A DNA stretch of 64,000 bases from Bacteroidota bacterium (lineage in GTDB: Bacteria; Bacteroidota; JABWAT01): the NCBI GenBank assembly GCA_013360915.1, contig JABWAT010000010.1:1-64000 (forward strand). Reading direction: 5' to 3'. The notes below the pieces were generated by a model. That model worked only from the letters and a program-made list of their open reading frames with translations, made no database searches and was not told the origin of the DNA. The position numbers and the translations under genes are program-made. This document shows positions 15,739-23,811 of the stretch, one piece after another; position 1 is the first letter of the stretch, and each line of letters begins with the position of its first letter.

Positions 15739-17181
15739 ATGACCATTCTGCTCACCGGCGCCACCGGATACATTGGAAAACGACTGCTTTCTGCCCTGAT
15801 CAGGAACGGACATCACGTCATTTGCTGCGTCAGGGACCGGGCACGGTTTTCTCCGCCAGCTTCCCTTCAACCGTTTATCACGCTCTACGAAGCCGACCTG
15901 TCCACTGCCGGAGCTCTGGATGGTCTGCCAAAAGACATCGATGCCGCGTACTATCTGGTACATTCCATGTCGGCCAGCACTGATTACCGTCAGACCGAGC
16001 AGCAATCGGCCATTCATTTCAGGGATGCCCTGGCCCGTACCTCTGTAAAGCATGTGATGTATCTGGGTGGAATTGCAAATGAGGAGACTTTATCTGACCA
16101 CCTTGGATCCCGTTTAACCGTCGAACAGGAACTGGCCAGGGGTCCTTATCATTTCACTGCCTTCCGTGCGGGCATTATCATCGGGTCCGGCAGTGCCTCC
16201 TTCGAAATCATCCGGGATCTGGTGGAGGTATTGCCTGTGATGATTGCACCGAAATGGCTGAATACCCGCTGCCAGCCAATCGCCATTGCAGATGTGATCA
16301 GCATTCTCACCGGTTCCCTGATGAATGAAAACACGTTCGATCAGGTGTTTGATATCGGAGGAACCGACATACTCACTTACCGGGACATGTTGCTGGGATA
16401 TGCCGATTCCAGACAATTAAAACGACACATCTGGACCGTCCCGGTACTTTCACCGAGGCTCTCTTCTTACTGGTTGTATTTTGTGACGTCCACCTCGTTT
16501 AATCTGGCCAGAAATCTGGTGGACAGCATGTCGGTCGAAGTGGTTTGCCGGGACACCCGGATCAATTCCATTCTGGATATGAAGCCAATCGGTTACCGGG
16601 AAGCGCTGAAGCGGGCGTTTACCAAAATCGAGAACAATGAAATTGAGTCCAGCTGGAAAGATTCAAGCATCAGCAGCAACCTGAAGATCCGGATTTCTGA
16701 TTTCATTCAGGTTCCCACCCATGGGTGTTTTACCGACCGCCGGGTAGCATCCATTCAGGACAGATCGGTCAGCCTGGCCAGAATCTGGTCCATTGGCGGA
16801 GAAACCGGTTGGTATTACGGCGATTTTTTGTGGGAAATCCGCGGATTTCTCGATAAACTGATTGGTGGTGTCGGGTTGCGACGCGGGCGGACCAACCGGG
16901 ACAGCATCTCTCCCGGTGATACGCTCGATTTCTGGCGGGTGCTCTATGCAAACCGGGAGGAAGGGCGTTTGCTGCTGTTTGCAGAAATGAAATTACCCGG
17001 CGAGGCCTGGCTGGAGTTCAGGCTGGAAGCAAACCAGCTGATCCAAACCGCTACATTCAGACCCCTGGGACTTGCAGGACGGTTGTACTGGTATTCGGTA
17101 TTGCCCTTCCATCATTTTATTTTTCAGGGAATGATAGACGCGATCTCCAATCCGGATATCAGAGAAGTCAAAAAGACGTGA
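15739..17181 (+). CDS. NAD(P)H-binding SDR with C-terminal DUF2867 domain
   Basis: The 480-residue protein combines an atypical short-chain dehydrogenase/epimerase domain (about 1-290; nucleotide-binding TGATGYIG at 6-13, GGIANEETLSDHLGSR, DIGGTDILTYRDML) with a C-terminal DUF2867 domain (about 320-475; WSIGGETGWYYGDFLWEIRG, LDFWRVLYANREEGRLLLFAEMKLPGEAWLEF). This is the standard two-domain architecture of the family. The N-terminal part probably uses NAD(P)H; the DUF2867 part resembles a SRPBCC lipid-binding fold. Substrates are unknown. It lies 18 bases before the DxDD protein at 17200, which makes cotranscription likely. Confidence 0.88.
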   Translation: MTILLTGATGYIGKRLLSALIRNGHHVICCVRDRARFSPPASLQPFITLYEADLSTAGALDGLPKDIDAAYYLVHSMSASTDYRQTEQQSAIHFRDALARTSVKHVMYLGGIANEETLSDHLGSRLTVEQELARGPYHFTAFRAGIIIGSGSASFEIIRDLVEVLPVMIAPKWLNTRCQPIAIADVISILTGSLMNENTFDQVFDIGGTDILTYRDMLLGYADSRQLKRHIWTVPVLSPRLSSYWLYFVTSTSFNLARNLVDSMSVEVVCRDTRINSILDMKPIGYREALKRAFTKIENNEIESSWKDSSISSNLKIRISDFIQVPTHGCFTDRRVASIQDRSVSLARIWSIGGETGWYYGDFLWEIRGFLDKLIGGVGLRRGRTNRDSISPGDTLDFWRVLYANREEGRLLLFAEMKLPGEAWLEFRLEANQLIQTATFRPLGLAGRLYWYSVLPFHHFIFQGMIDAISNPDIREVKKT

Positions 17182-17199
17182 GAGCCTGACCTGCCATCC

Positions 17200-18315
17200 A
17201 TGAATTCCGTCATCGATTCACTGCTCGCCGACATTGAGAGCCGGCAGGTAACCGACTCAAACCGATACTATCCCGCCGGGTTGTTTCCAACCATCCGGTC
17301 CAATGGCTTGCTGGGTTATCAACGGCATGATTCCAATATTTATTTTTCCGCCCTGATTGCACTGACTCTTCTCGATTTATTGCCCCATCTGACCGGACCG
17401 CAACAGCAGCGGATTTTAAAACTGACCGGCCGTGTGACCACTCTTTTTCCCCGTTTCCGGAGTACCCGTCATCCTTCGCTGTATAACTTTTATCAGCGGA
17501 ATCCGCCAGCGCATTATCCCAACGGATTTTTTCTTTCAAAACTGAAGCATTTCGAACTGGCCGATGATGCCGATGATACGTGCATGCTCAGTCTGGTTTT
17601 GCAGCGGGTTGGGCAGTTAAATTCCAATGATGTTGAGCAGATCAGAGAACAGTTGATTGAATTTTCCAACCAGAAACGGAAATGTATTCAATCCAGCCTT
17701 CCCGTCTATCAGAATCTGAAGGCTTACAGCGTCTGGTTCGGATCGGGAAAAATGCCAGTTGAGTTTGATCTGTGTGTCCTGACCAATATTCTGTGTTTTG
17801 TCATCCGAAACCGGTTTGAATTCAATGAGCAGGATCTGGATTCGTTCGCATATATCCGGCTGGCCATCCAGAATGGTGACATTGAGCAGCGACCTTTTCA
17901 CATCAGTTACACCTATCCCGATCCGGTGGTGATGTATTATCACATTGCACGGTTGTACGCCGAACTACCCGATGCGGAACAATATCTGCCGGGCGACCTG
18001 ATCATCCGGCGATTGCAGGACCTCTCAGCAAGCACCGCTTCGGGTTTAAAGCGGATTTTACTAAGCACTTCGCTTCTCAGGATGGGGGCAGGAGTTCCTG
18101 ACGTTTCCTGGACGATGGACACCCTGAAAGCCGACATGAAAACCCTCGGATTTTTCATTGCGCCGATGCTGAAAGGAACCACGCATTTTCTGTTAAACCG
18201 GTTTGCCCATTGGCCGCTTTTTCAGATCCGGTTCGATTGTGAGGCGTATTATCTTGCGCTGGTGCTGGAATATGAGGTGCTGAGAAGTCGTCCAAAGATA
18301 AACAATATGGTATGA
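17200..18315 (+). CDS. Unrecognised alpha-helical protein with DxDD(T) motif, terpene-cyclase-like
   Basis: The 371-residue product was not assigned to a named family. It is predicted all-helical, soluble, and rich in aromatic residues. At 122-127 it carries DDADDT, matching the DxDD(T/S) catalytic motif of class II terpene cyclases, preceded by YPNGFFLSKLKHFELA. A second conserved-looking block is HISYTYPDPVVMYYHIARLY (about 232-251). The alternation of helices would fit an (alpha/alpha)6 toroid such as the squalene-cyclase/prenyltransferase beta-domain. QW repeats typical of true cyclases are not evident, so the enzymatic role is an inference. The gene follows the SDR/DUF2867 gene by 18 bases. 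Confidence 0.55.
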   Translation: MNSVIDSLLADIESRQVTDSNRYYPAGLFPTIRSNGLLGYQRHDSNIYFSALIALTLLDLLPHLTGPQQQRILKLTGRVTTLFPRFRSTRHPSLYNFYQRNPPAHYPNGFFLSKLKHFELADDADDTCMLSLVLQRVGQLNSNDVEQIREQLIEFSNQKRKCIQSSLPVYQNLKAYSVWFGSGKMPVEFDLCVLTNILCFVIRNRFEFNEQDLDSFAYIRLAIQNGDIEQRPFHISYTYPDPVVMYYHIARLYAELPDAEQYLPGDLIIRRLQDLSASTASGLKRILLSTSLLRMGAGVPDVSWTMDTLKADMKTLGFFIAPMLKGTTHFLLNRFAHWPLFQIRFDCEAYYLALVLEYEVLRSRPKINNMV

Positions 18316-18339
18316 GGCTAGTTCATTCAAGAAAGGAAC

Positions 18340-18843
18340 ATGTCAATGATAACATTCTCCTTCCTCATAAGATATATGTGGATCCTTTTGGTTTTAATTC
18401 CAATCGGAGGAATCGGTCAGCCGGTAAAAACGCCGACTGATTCACTGAAACATTCTTGTTTATGCAACGCCGCCTGCTGGACATTTCCTGGGGACTCACT
18501 TGCCAATCTTACCGATCAGGCCCTTGTGAGTTTTCTGTATACTTTGGATCCATCATGTAGAAAAAATGTCGAGTTTACAGAACATTCCGGAGAAATGTTT
18601 CTACAGCTGCTGGCTCTGTATCCTGAAGAATTAATCAGACTGATCGATTCACATGTTTCTGAATCCACTATCAGGATTATTCTTGGGATGGTTGAAAGCC
18701 CGATTTACGATGGATTCGATTTGCATCAAATCAAAAGGAGGATCATGAATGCAAACACCCATTCTCCGTTAAAAACAAAGTTTATGAAGGCTTTGGAGAC
18801 TGCCATTAAAAAAGGCGGGAAACAATCAGGCGCCCAAAATTGA
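18340..18843 (+). CDS. Secreted hypothetical protein
   Basis: The family was not recognised. The 167-residue product has a signal peptide (hydrophobic stretch at about 7-25, ending VLIPIGGIGQ) and a small helical domain with three Cys near the N-terminus of the mature part (CLCNAAC at about 47-53) and one more at about 80. The arrangement suggests disulfides or metal binding in the periplasm. It lies 24 bases after the DxDD protein and may belong to the same transcript. A Lys-rich C-terminus ends the protein. Confidence 0.6.
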   Translation: MSMITFSFLIRYMWILLVLIPIGGIGQPVKTPTDSLKHSCLCNAACWTFPGDSLANLTDQALVSFLYTLDPSCRKNVEFTEHSGEMFLQLLALYPEELIRLIDSHVSESTIRIILGMVESPIYDGFDLHQIKRRIMNANTHSPLKTKFMKALETAIKKGGKQSGAQN

Positions 18844-18918
18844 AATCCTTTTTGTTTTTTTACAATGAAGTGATTACCTACCTTTTCAAATTGTTTTTTC
18901 TGAGAAATTGAGACCCCA

Positions 18919-19536
18919 ATGAACAAACACCTTTTCCTCCTCGTTCTGTTTCTGGCCGGACTGATCTGGTCGGGCATTCAGCCTCACGACTATTTCACCT
19001 GGTTTCTCGAGATTGTCCCTGCCGTGATCGGTCTGGTGATTTTGCTGGCCACATACCGGCAATTCCGCTTCACCGACCTGACCTATGGGTTTATTCTGAT
19101 CCATTGCTACATTCTGTTTGTCGGCGGGCATTACACCTACGCCGAGGTGCCTTTGTTCGATTGGATCAGAGATACGTTTCACCAGAGCCGGAATAATTAC
19201 GACAAGGTGGGTCATTTTGCACAGGGATTTGTTCCGGCCATGATCGTGCGGGAATTGTTCATCCGGCATGCGGTGATACAAAGTAAAAAATGGATGCCGG
19301 TGCTCGTGGTGACGGTTTGTCTGAGTATCAGTGCGGTGTATGAATTTATCGAGTGGATGGTCGCGGAACTGTCGGGGGAATCGGCCGAGGCGTTTCTCGG
19401 AACTCAGGGCTACGTGTGGGATACCCAATCGGACATGCTGTATGCAACCATTGGTGCCATCTGCATGCTCGTTTTGTTTTCCCGGATTCAGAACCGGCAG
19501 ATTGAAAAATTGACAGAAACAAAACCAGTTGGCTGA
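18919..19536 (+). CDS. yjdF: DUF2238 inner-membrane protein (YjdF-like)
   Basis: The 205-residue polytopic protein matches DUF2238/YjdF: about six helices, the DLTYGFILIHCYILFVGGHYTYAEVPLF block (about 54-81), the NNYDKVGHFAQGFVPAMIVREL segment with a conserved Asp and His (about 95-116), the YEFIEWMVAELSGE motif (about 141-154) and the C-terminal GYVWDTQSDMLYATIGA. Function is unknown. The family shares a helical fold with VanZ-like proteins. It appears to be a single gene, with an A+T-rich leader upstream. Confidence 0.9.
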   Translation: MNKHLFLLVLFLAGLIWSGIQPHDYFTWFLEIVPAVIGLVILLATYRQFRFTDLTYGFILIHCYILFVGGHYTYAEVPLFDWIRDTFHQSRNNYDKVGHFAQGFVPAMIVRELFIRHAVIQSKKWMPVLVVTVCLSISAVYEFIEWMVAELSGESAEAFLGTQGYVWDTQSDMLYATIGAICMLVLFSRIQNRQIEKLTETKPVG

Positions 19537-19583
19537 TCCATCCAGAAATGGGTAACCTGTTAACCAAAACAAGAACTGATCAA

Positions 19584-20177
19584 ATGCGAATGATCCGGAT
19601 TCTTTTCTTATCGCTTCTGTCCTTTTCCTGCGACAACTGGACGGAGGACCCTGATCTTGCACCCATTCCTGAGGCCGGATTTGTTCTCCCCTTCCCTGTA
19701 GGCCGGGCGTATTACTGTTCACAGGGATTTAATTCCGACTTTTCTCACCATGGCAGTTTCAGGTATTCTGTCGACTTTATCATGCCTGTTGGGTCGGTGA
19801 TTACCGCTTCCAGAGCCGGACAGGTGGTACATACCAATGCTTCCTTTTCTGATAACGACCACGCCATTGGTCATGAGAATGTGATCATCATCCGTCATGC
19901 CGATTCCACCTTTGCCCGGTACGTTCATCTCACGCAAAAGGGTGTGCTGGTTTCCATTAACGAGTGGGTTCAGCCGGGTGATACCATCGGACTCAGCGGA
20001 AATTCGGGGCAGAGCCGGTATCCGCACCTTCATTTTGATGTGACACAGTCTTTTTCCGAACGGTCCGATCAGACCATTCCGTTCGATTTTCTGAACACCG
20101 AACCCAGACCCGTCGGCTTGCATCACGGGCATGTGTTTGAAGCCATGCCGTACAGGGCCGGTGCTATTTGCAACTGA
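19584..20177 (+). CDS. M23 family metallopeptidase-like lipoprotein
   Basis: The 197-residue product has a lipoprotein-type signal (MRMIRILFLSLLSFSC, Cys16) and an M23 peptidase domain (about 60-175). Zinc-ligand candidates are the His in HHGSFRYSVDFIMP together with its Asp, and the HLHFD motif (about 151-155). RAGQVVHTNASF and GDTIGLSGNSGQS are standard family blocks. It probably cleaves peptidoglycan peptide bridges in the periplasm, or is a LytM-type activator. ATG 19584 is preferred to ATG 19548 because it starts the signal sequence directly. Confidence 0.87.
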   Translation: MRMIRILFLSLLSFSCDNWTEDPDLAPIPEAGFVLPFPVGRAYYCSQGFNSDFSHHGSFRYSVDFIMPVGSVITASRAGQVVHTNASFSDNDHAIGHENVIIIRHADSTFARYVHLTQKGVLVSINEWVQPGDTIGLSGNSGQSRYPHLHFDVTQSFSERSDQTIPFDFLNTEPRPVGLHHGHVFEAMPYRAGAICN

Positions 20178-20248
20178 AGTCCTTTAACTAAACCCTCCAT
20201 GGCAGTCGGTAATTCAATATTTTTTCAAGCTTGCCAATCAGCCTTCAT

Positions 20249-21001
20249 ATGAACCCTCTGGACCTTTTGATTGATCTGCACAAAAACGGGCACCGTCAGG
20301 GTCCGGGCAGTGATTTTCACACACGGCTGGCGCTGCAGTTTACCGATGTGGCCACCAGACCCACTCCGCAAATAGCCGATATCGGTTGCGGTACCGGGGC
20401 TTCCACGTTGGTTCTTGCCGGTGAAACAACGGGAACCATTGCAGCCATTGATTTATCGGCTGTTCTGCTTCAGCACTTGTCTGGCAGGATGACACAGGCT
20501 GGTTTTTCTCATCGGGTTTCTCCCGTTGAAGCTTCCATGGACCAGCTGCCGTTTCAGCCGGGCACTTTTGATCTGATCTGGTCGGAGGGAGCCATTTATC
20601 AGATGGGTTTCCGGGAGGGGTTAGCAGCCTGGAAACCATTTCTGAAACCGGATGGCTGGCTGGCCGTCAGCGACATCTGCTGGACCACCGGTTCGCGTCC
20701 ACATGAAATCGACCGATTCTGGTCAGCATCTTACCAACAAATGAAGACGGTTTCGGACAAGGTCAGAGAAATTGAGCAGGCTGGTTATACGCCGGCAGCC
20801 CATTTCATTCTGCCTCCTTCCTGCTGGATGGAAGAGTATTACCTTCCAACGAGAGACAGAATCCCCGGATTTTTAAACCGGCATCATCATTCTGAGGCGG
20901 CACAGGCAGTCGCAGGCGAGGACCAACAGGAACGGGAATTGTTCATCAGATATCAGGCCTTTTACAGCTATGGTTTTTTTGTCATGCAGAACCGGGAGTG
21001 A
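20249..21001 (+). CDS. Class I SAM-dependent methyltransferase
   Basis: The 250-residue protein has a Rossmann methyltransferase domain: motif I IADIGCGTGASTL (about 42-54), AIDLSAVLLQHLS (motif II), FDLIWSEGAIYQMG (motif IV, about 103-116) and FLKPDGWLAVSD. The later part (helical, YQQMKTVSDKVREIEQAGY) resembles small-molecule or arsenite-type methyltransferases but lacks the AS3MT cysteines. Substrate unknown. ATG 20249 is used rather than the in-frame ATG at 20231 because the family starts near MNPLDLL. The next methyltransferase gene starts 3 bases after the stop. Confidence 0.85.
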   Translation: MNPLDLLIDLHKNGHRQGPGSDFHTRLALQFTDVATRPTPQIADIGCGTGASTLVLAGETTGTIAAIDLSAVLLQHLSGRMTQAGFSHRVSPVEASMDQLPFQPGTFDLIWSEGAIYQMGFREGLAAWKPFLKPDGWLAVSDICWTTGSRPHEIDRFWSASYQQMKTVSDKVREIEQAGYTPAAHFILPPSCWMEEYYLPTRDRIPGFLNRHHHSEAAQAVAGEDQQERELFIRYQAFYSYGFFVMQNRE

Positions 21002-21004
21002 CCG

Positions 21005-21679
21005 ATGACGGAGCCAACACCTCATTTTCACCGTCCGGAAGATAACGAAACGGCTTCTACCTGGAACCGGGTAGCGGCGGACTATGAAACCCGCATTGGG
21101 TCGCTCACCATCTACCAACCCGGGTATGACCGGTTCCTCGGGCAGATTCAGGTTCCGGGAGCCCGCATTCTTGATGTCGGATGCGGTCCGGGAACCATTG
21201 CCGGCTATTTGTTAAAAATGCGTCCCGATCTGTCGGTTCTGGGGACTGACTATGCCCCGGCGATGGTTTCCCTTGCCAGCCAACGCGTGCCCGGTGCCCG
21301 GTTCCAGGTTATGGATATCCGGCACATCGGCACGCTGCAGGAACGGTTTCATGGCGTGATGGGGGGTTTTTGTTTGCCTTATTTATCGCCGGAGGATGGA
21401 AAACGTCTGATCAGGGACAGCTTTGACCTGCTTCTGCCTGATGGACTGTTCTACCTGAGTCTGGTGGAAGGAAACCCGGAGCGTTCCGGATTTCAGAGCA
21501 ACAAACGGGGTGACCGTGTGTACTTTTATTACTATCAGGCTGAAGTTATTTCAGATTGGATGCTGGAAGCCGGATTCGAAAAACCTGATTTACAGTCCCT
21601 TCATTGGGAGCGACCGGGATCTGGCACCGAGACTCATCAGATTTTACTGACCAGAAAACCAGCCTCACAGATGCCATGA
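21005..21679 (+). CDS. Class I SAM-dependent methyltransferase
   Basis: The 224-residue protein is a compact class I methyltransferase: WNRVAADYETRIG start, ARILDVGCGPGTIAGYLL (motif I), LSVLGTDYAPAMVSLA and GVMGGFCLPYLSPEDGKRLI. It is unrelated in detail to the methyltransferase just upstream, and the two are separated by only 3 bases, so they are cotranscribed. Substrate unknown. Its stop overlaps the ATG of the NTF2-like gene at 21676, giving a three-gene coupled unit. Confidence 0.86.
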   Translation: MTEPTPHFHRPEDNETASTWNRVAADYETRIGSLTIYQPGYDRFLGQIQVPGARILDVGCGPGTIAGYLLKMRPDLSVLGTDYAPAMVSLASQRVPGARFQVMDIRHIGTLQERFHGVMGGFCLPYLSPEDGKRLIRDSFDLLLPDGLFYLSLVEGNPERSGFQSNKRGDRVYFYYYQAEVISDWMLEAGFEKPDLQSLHWERPGSGTETHQILLTRKPASQMP

Positions 21680-22038
21680 CAATTAAAGAAAAATCGGTTG
21701 CCTTTCTCACCCTTGCCTCGGCAGGAAAAGTGGATGAAGCGTTTCAATCTTTTATTCATCCGCAATTTATTCATCACAATCCCTATTTTTCCGGCGATCA
21801 GCAATCCTTCCGGCAGGCCATGGCCGATCATGCCCGGCAATTCCCGGATAAGTCGTATGACGTGTTGCGTGCTTTGGAAGATGGAGCCCTGACCACGGTT
21901 CATGGAAAAGTGGTTTTTGGTGATTCAATCTATTCGGTGATCCACATTTTTCGTTTTCAGGATGGCCTGATCGCCGAAGCCTGGGAAGCGTCGCAGGAAC
22001 TTGTAAAAGAGTCACCCAATCAGCACGGTCTGTTCTGA
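21676..22038 (+). CDS. NTF2/SnoaL-like protein
   Basis: The 120-residue cytoplasmic protein has the SnoaL-like polyketide-cyclase/NTF2 fold: EKSVAFLTLASAGKVDEAFQSF, then HPQFIHHNPYFSGDQQSFRQAM and the C-terminal IYSVIHIFRFQDGLIAEAWEASQ. The HHNP segment and the terminal Glu-Ala-Trp are typical of the family. Many members are small-ligand binding or isomerase proteins; no reaction can be named. The ATG at 21676 overlaps the TGA of the methyltransferase gene, so translation is coupled. Confidence 0.83.
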   Translation: MTIKEKSVAFLTLASAGKVDEAFQSFIHPQFIHHNPYFSGDQQSFRQAMADHARQFPDKSYDVLRALEDGALTTVHGKVVFGDSIYSVIHIFRFQDGLIAEAWEASQELVKESPNQHGLF

Positions 22039-22043
22039 TTTTG

Positions 22044-22072
22044 TTGCTCTGCCAACTGATAGCGTATATTCA
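22044..22072 (+). promoter_or_regulatory. Possible promoter of the ion-channel gene, implying a leaderless mRNA
   Basis: TTG (22044-22046) and TATATTCA (22065-22072) are 18 bases apart. A start point 5-8 bases downstream would fall at about 22077-22080, on the ATG itself. No ribosome-binding site is seen before that ATG. The same spacing occurs at 9671-9699. Confidence 0.4.
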
Positions 22073-22076
22073 GTCC

Positions 22077-23120
22077 ATGATGTTTCGTTTTCTGTCCGGA
22101 ATCAGACTCTTTTTACCTCTGCTCAGCATGCTGATGGTTGCTCCGATCGGTCATGCTTCTGAACCGGAACCCGTCATTGAAACCGTTTACGGGCTTCACC
22201 TGAAAAAAATCGTTCCCGATTTCGCCGATGGTAAATTCTACGCCGAGTTTTACTGGTGGATGAAATTCACCAATGACAGTCTGGTCACCGGCTGGTCCAA
22301 TGAAGACATTGTAAACCTCGAATACATCAATGCCCATCAGGCGAAAGTGGGTGGCATTCTCACCGAGATTCAGGAAATCAAGGAATTGTCCCCCAACCAC
22401 TTTTACTATTCAGGCTACCATCAGGGTAGTTTCTATTTTGATCCTGACTATACCCGGTATCCCTTCGACAATCAGGAATTTAATATCATGATGGAAAATG
22501 TCCTGATACCGGTTCCCGGATTTCGTTTTATCACCGATACCGTTTCTTTTCTCAAATCGGGTCAGATGCCCGGCTTTTTTGGACTTTCATCCGATATGCT
22601 TAGAAATGAGTCGGTGAATTTTAAGATTAAGGGAACCCGTTTTTCCACCAACAACGGCATTTACAATACCGATTTCGGTGATCCTGAATTTCCTCCTGCT
22701 TCTGAATACAGCCGGATGAAAATCACCATTCTGATCGAACGATCCTTTGTTCCGTATATCGCCAAACTGATTATTCCGCTGGCTATTATTCTGTTTCTTG
22801 TCTATCTGCTTTTCTTCATCCCGGCCGAGAAAATTGACATTGCTGCCGGATTGACGGTTACCTCGCTTCTGAGCGCCATTGCCTTTCAGCTGGCCGTGAA
22901 CAGCGACCTTCCTCAGATCGGATATATCATCTATGTGGACAAGGTCTTCTATACGTGTTATTTCCTAATTGCTGTTTCCATGACCGTATCCCTCTGGAGC
23001 TATTATCTTGACCGCAAAAGAGATGCATCCTCCCTCGTGCTGGTCGAACGGATCAACCGGTATGCCCGGATTGTTTTTCCGCTGGTCTTCCTTTTCAGTC
23101 TGTTTTACTTTGCAGCCTGA
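22077..23120 (+). CDS. Prokaryotic pentameric ligand-gated ion channel (Cys-loop receptor family)
   Basis: The 347-residue protein has a signal peptide (about 1-27), an extracellular beta-sandwich ligand-binding domain (about 30-222), and four transmembrane helices: M1 about 224-248 (IPLAIILFLVYLLFF, central Pro234), pore-lining M2 about 253-275 (AGLTVTSLLSAIAFQLAV), M3 about 281-308 and M4 about 329-345. The signature loop contains YPFDNQ (128-133) without flanking cysteines, as in bacterial homologues GLIC and ELIC. NSDLPQIGYIIYVDKVFYTCY after M2 matches the bacterial M2-M3 linker. It would form a homopentameric channel in the inner membrane; ligand (protons or a small amine) and ion selectivity are unknown. 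M2 starts after PAEKID, which suggests cation preference. Confidence 0.9.
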   Translation: MMFRFLSGIRLFLPLLSMLMVAPIGHASEPEPVIETVYGLHLKKIVPDFADGKFYAEFYWWMKFTNDSLVTGWSNEDIVNLEYINAHQAKVGGILTEIQEIKELSPNHFYYSGYHQGSFYFDPDYTRYPFDNQEFNIMMENVLIPVPGFRFITDTVSFLKSGQMPGFFGLSSDMLRNESVNFKIKGTRFSTNNGIYNTDFGDPEFPPASEYSRMKITILIERSFVPYIAKLIIPLAIILFLVYLLFFIPAEKIDIAAGLTVTSLLSAIAFQLAVNSDLPQIGYIIYVDKVFYTCYFLIAVSMTVSLWSYYLDRKRDASSLVLVERINRYARIVFPLVFLFSLFYFAA

Positions 23121-23298
23121 ATTATTCAGGGTTTCCTTCCCCTTCCATGCTCACCGGGTCCGTTGATCTGTCACAAATTCCTGAACAGGTTTCCCAGACA
23201 CCCGGTCTTATTTTTCCTTCAACCCGACTTCAGATTTCATTCCTTTTTCCGATATTCAGTTCCTTTATTTCCACAATCTTCATTTTAAGGAACACCTT

Positions 23299-23769
23299 AT
23301 GACAGACTCACTTGAACCCATCTCCGCACAGGAATCCGTTACGCCGCCCGAACCGGTTCTTTTTGCAGACTCCGCCATCAGGGGCTTCCTGGTGGAGACT
23401 TCAAAATGGGGAAAATTTCTGGCGATCCTTGGCTATATCGGACTTGGTATTATGATTTGTGCCGCACTCGTGATGATGTTTCTCGGATCCCTGATCCCCG
23501 GAACCGGATCGGCTCTTCCGACCTCGTTGTTTGGTCTGATCTATCTGGTTTTCGCGGCGCTGTATTTTGTGCCTGTTCATCAGTTATATCTGTTTTCTGC
23601 ATCCATTCGTGAGGCTGTGGAAATGAACCTGCAGGACCGGTTCACCGAAGGATTCAGCCATCTGAAAACACTGTTCCGCTTTTTGGGAATCCTTTCCATC
23701 GTGGTCATCGGTTTTTACATACTCCTTCTGCTTTTTGTTCTTCCCATGGCCATGATGGTTGCTCCCTGA
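23299..23769 (+). CDS. DUF5362 family membrane protein
   Basis: The 156-residue protein has an acidic, Pro-rich cytoplasmic N-terminus (about 1-28) and three to four helices with the DUF5362 pattern: LVETSKWGKFLAILGYIGLG, LIYLVFAALYFVPVHQLYLFSASI and a final hydrophobic helix after HLKTLFRFLGILSIV. Such proteins are frequent in Bacteroidota and have no known role. AAGGAACACC precedes the ATG. It lies 42 bases before rsgA and may be cotranscribed with it. Confidence 0.85.
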   Translation: MTDSLEPISAQESVTPPEPVLFADSAIRGFLVETSKWGKFLAILGYIGLGIMICAALVMMFLGSLIPGTGSALPTSLFGLIYLVFAALYFVPVHQLYLFSASIREAVEMNLQDRFTEGFSHLKTLFRFLGILSIVVIGFYILLLLFVLPMAMMVAP

Positions 23770-23811
23770 GCAGGTCATCGGATTTTCTGTCACCAATTCA
23801 GTCAAAATCAC

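Noticed and set aside
18886-19722. 278-codon minus-strand frame
   Set aside because: Lies opposite the well-supported YjdF and M23 genes; composition is typical of an antisense shadow.
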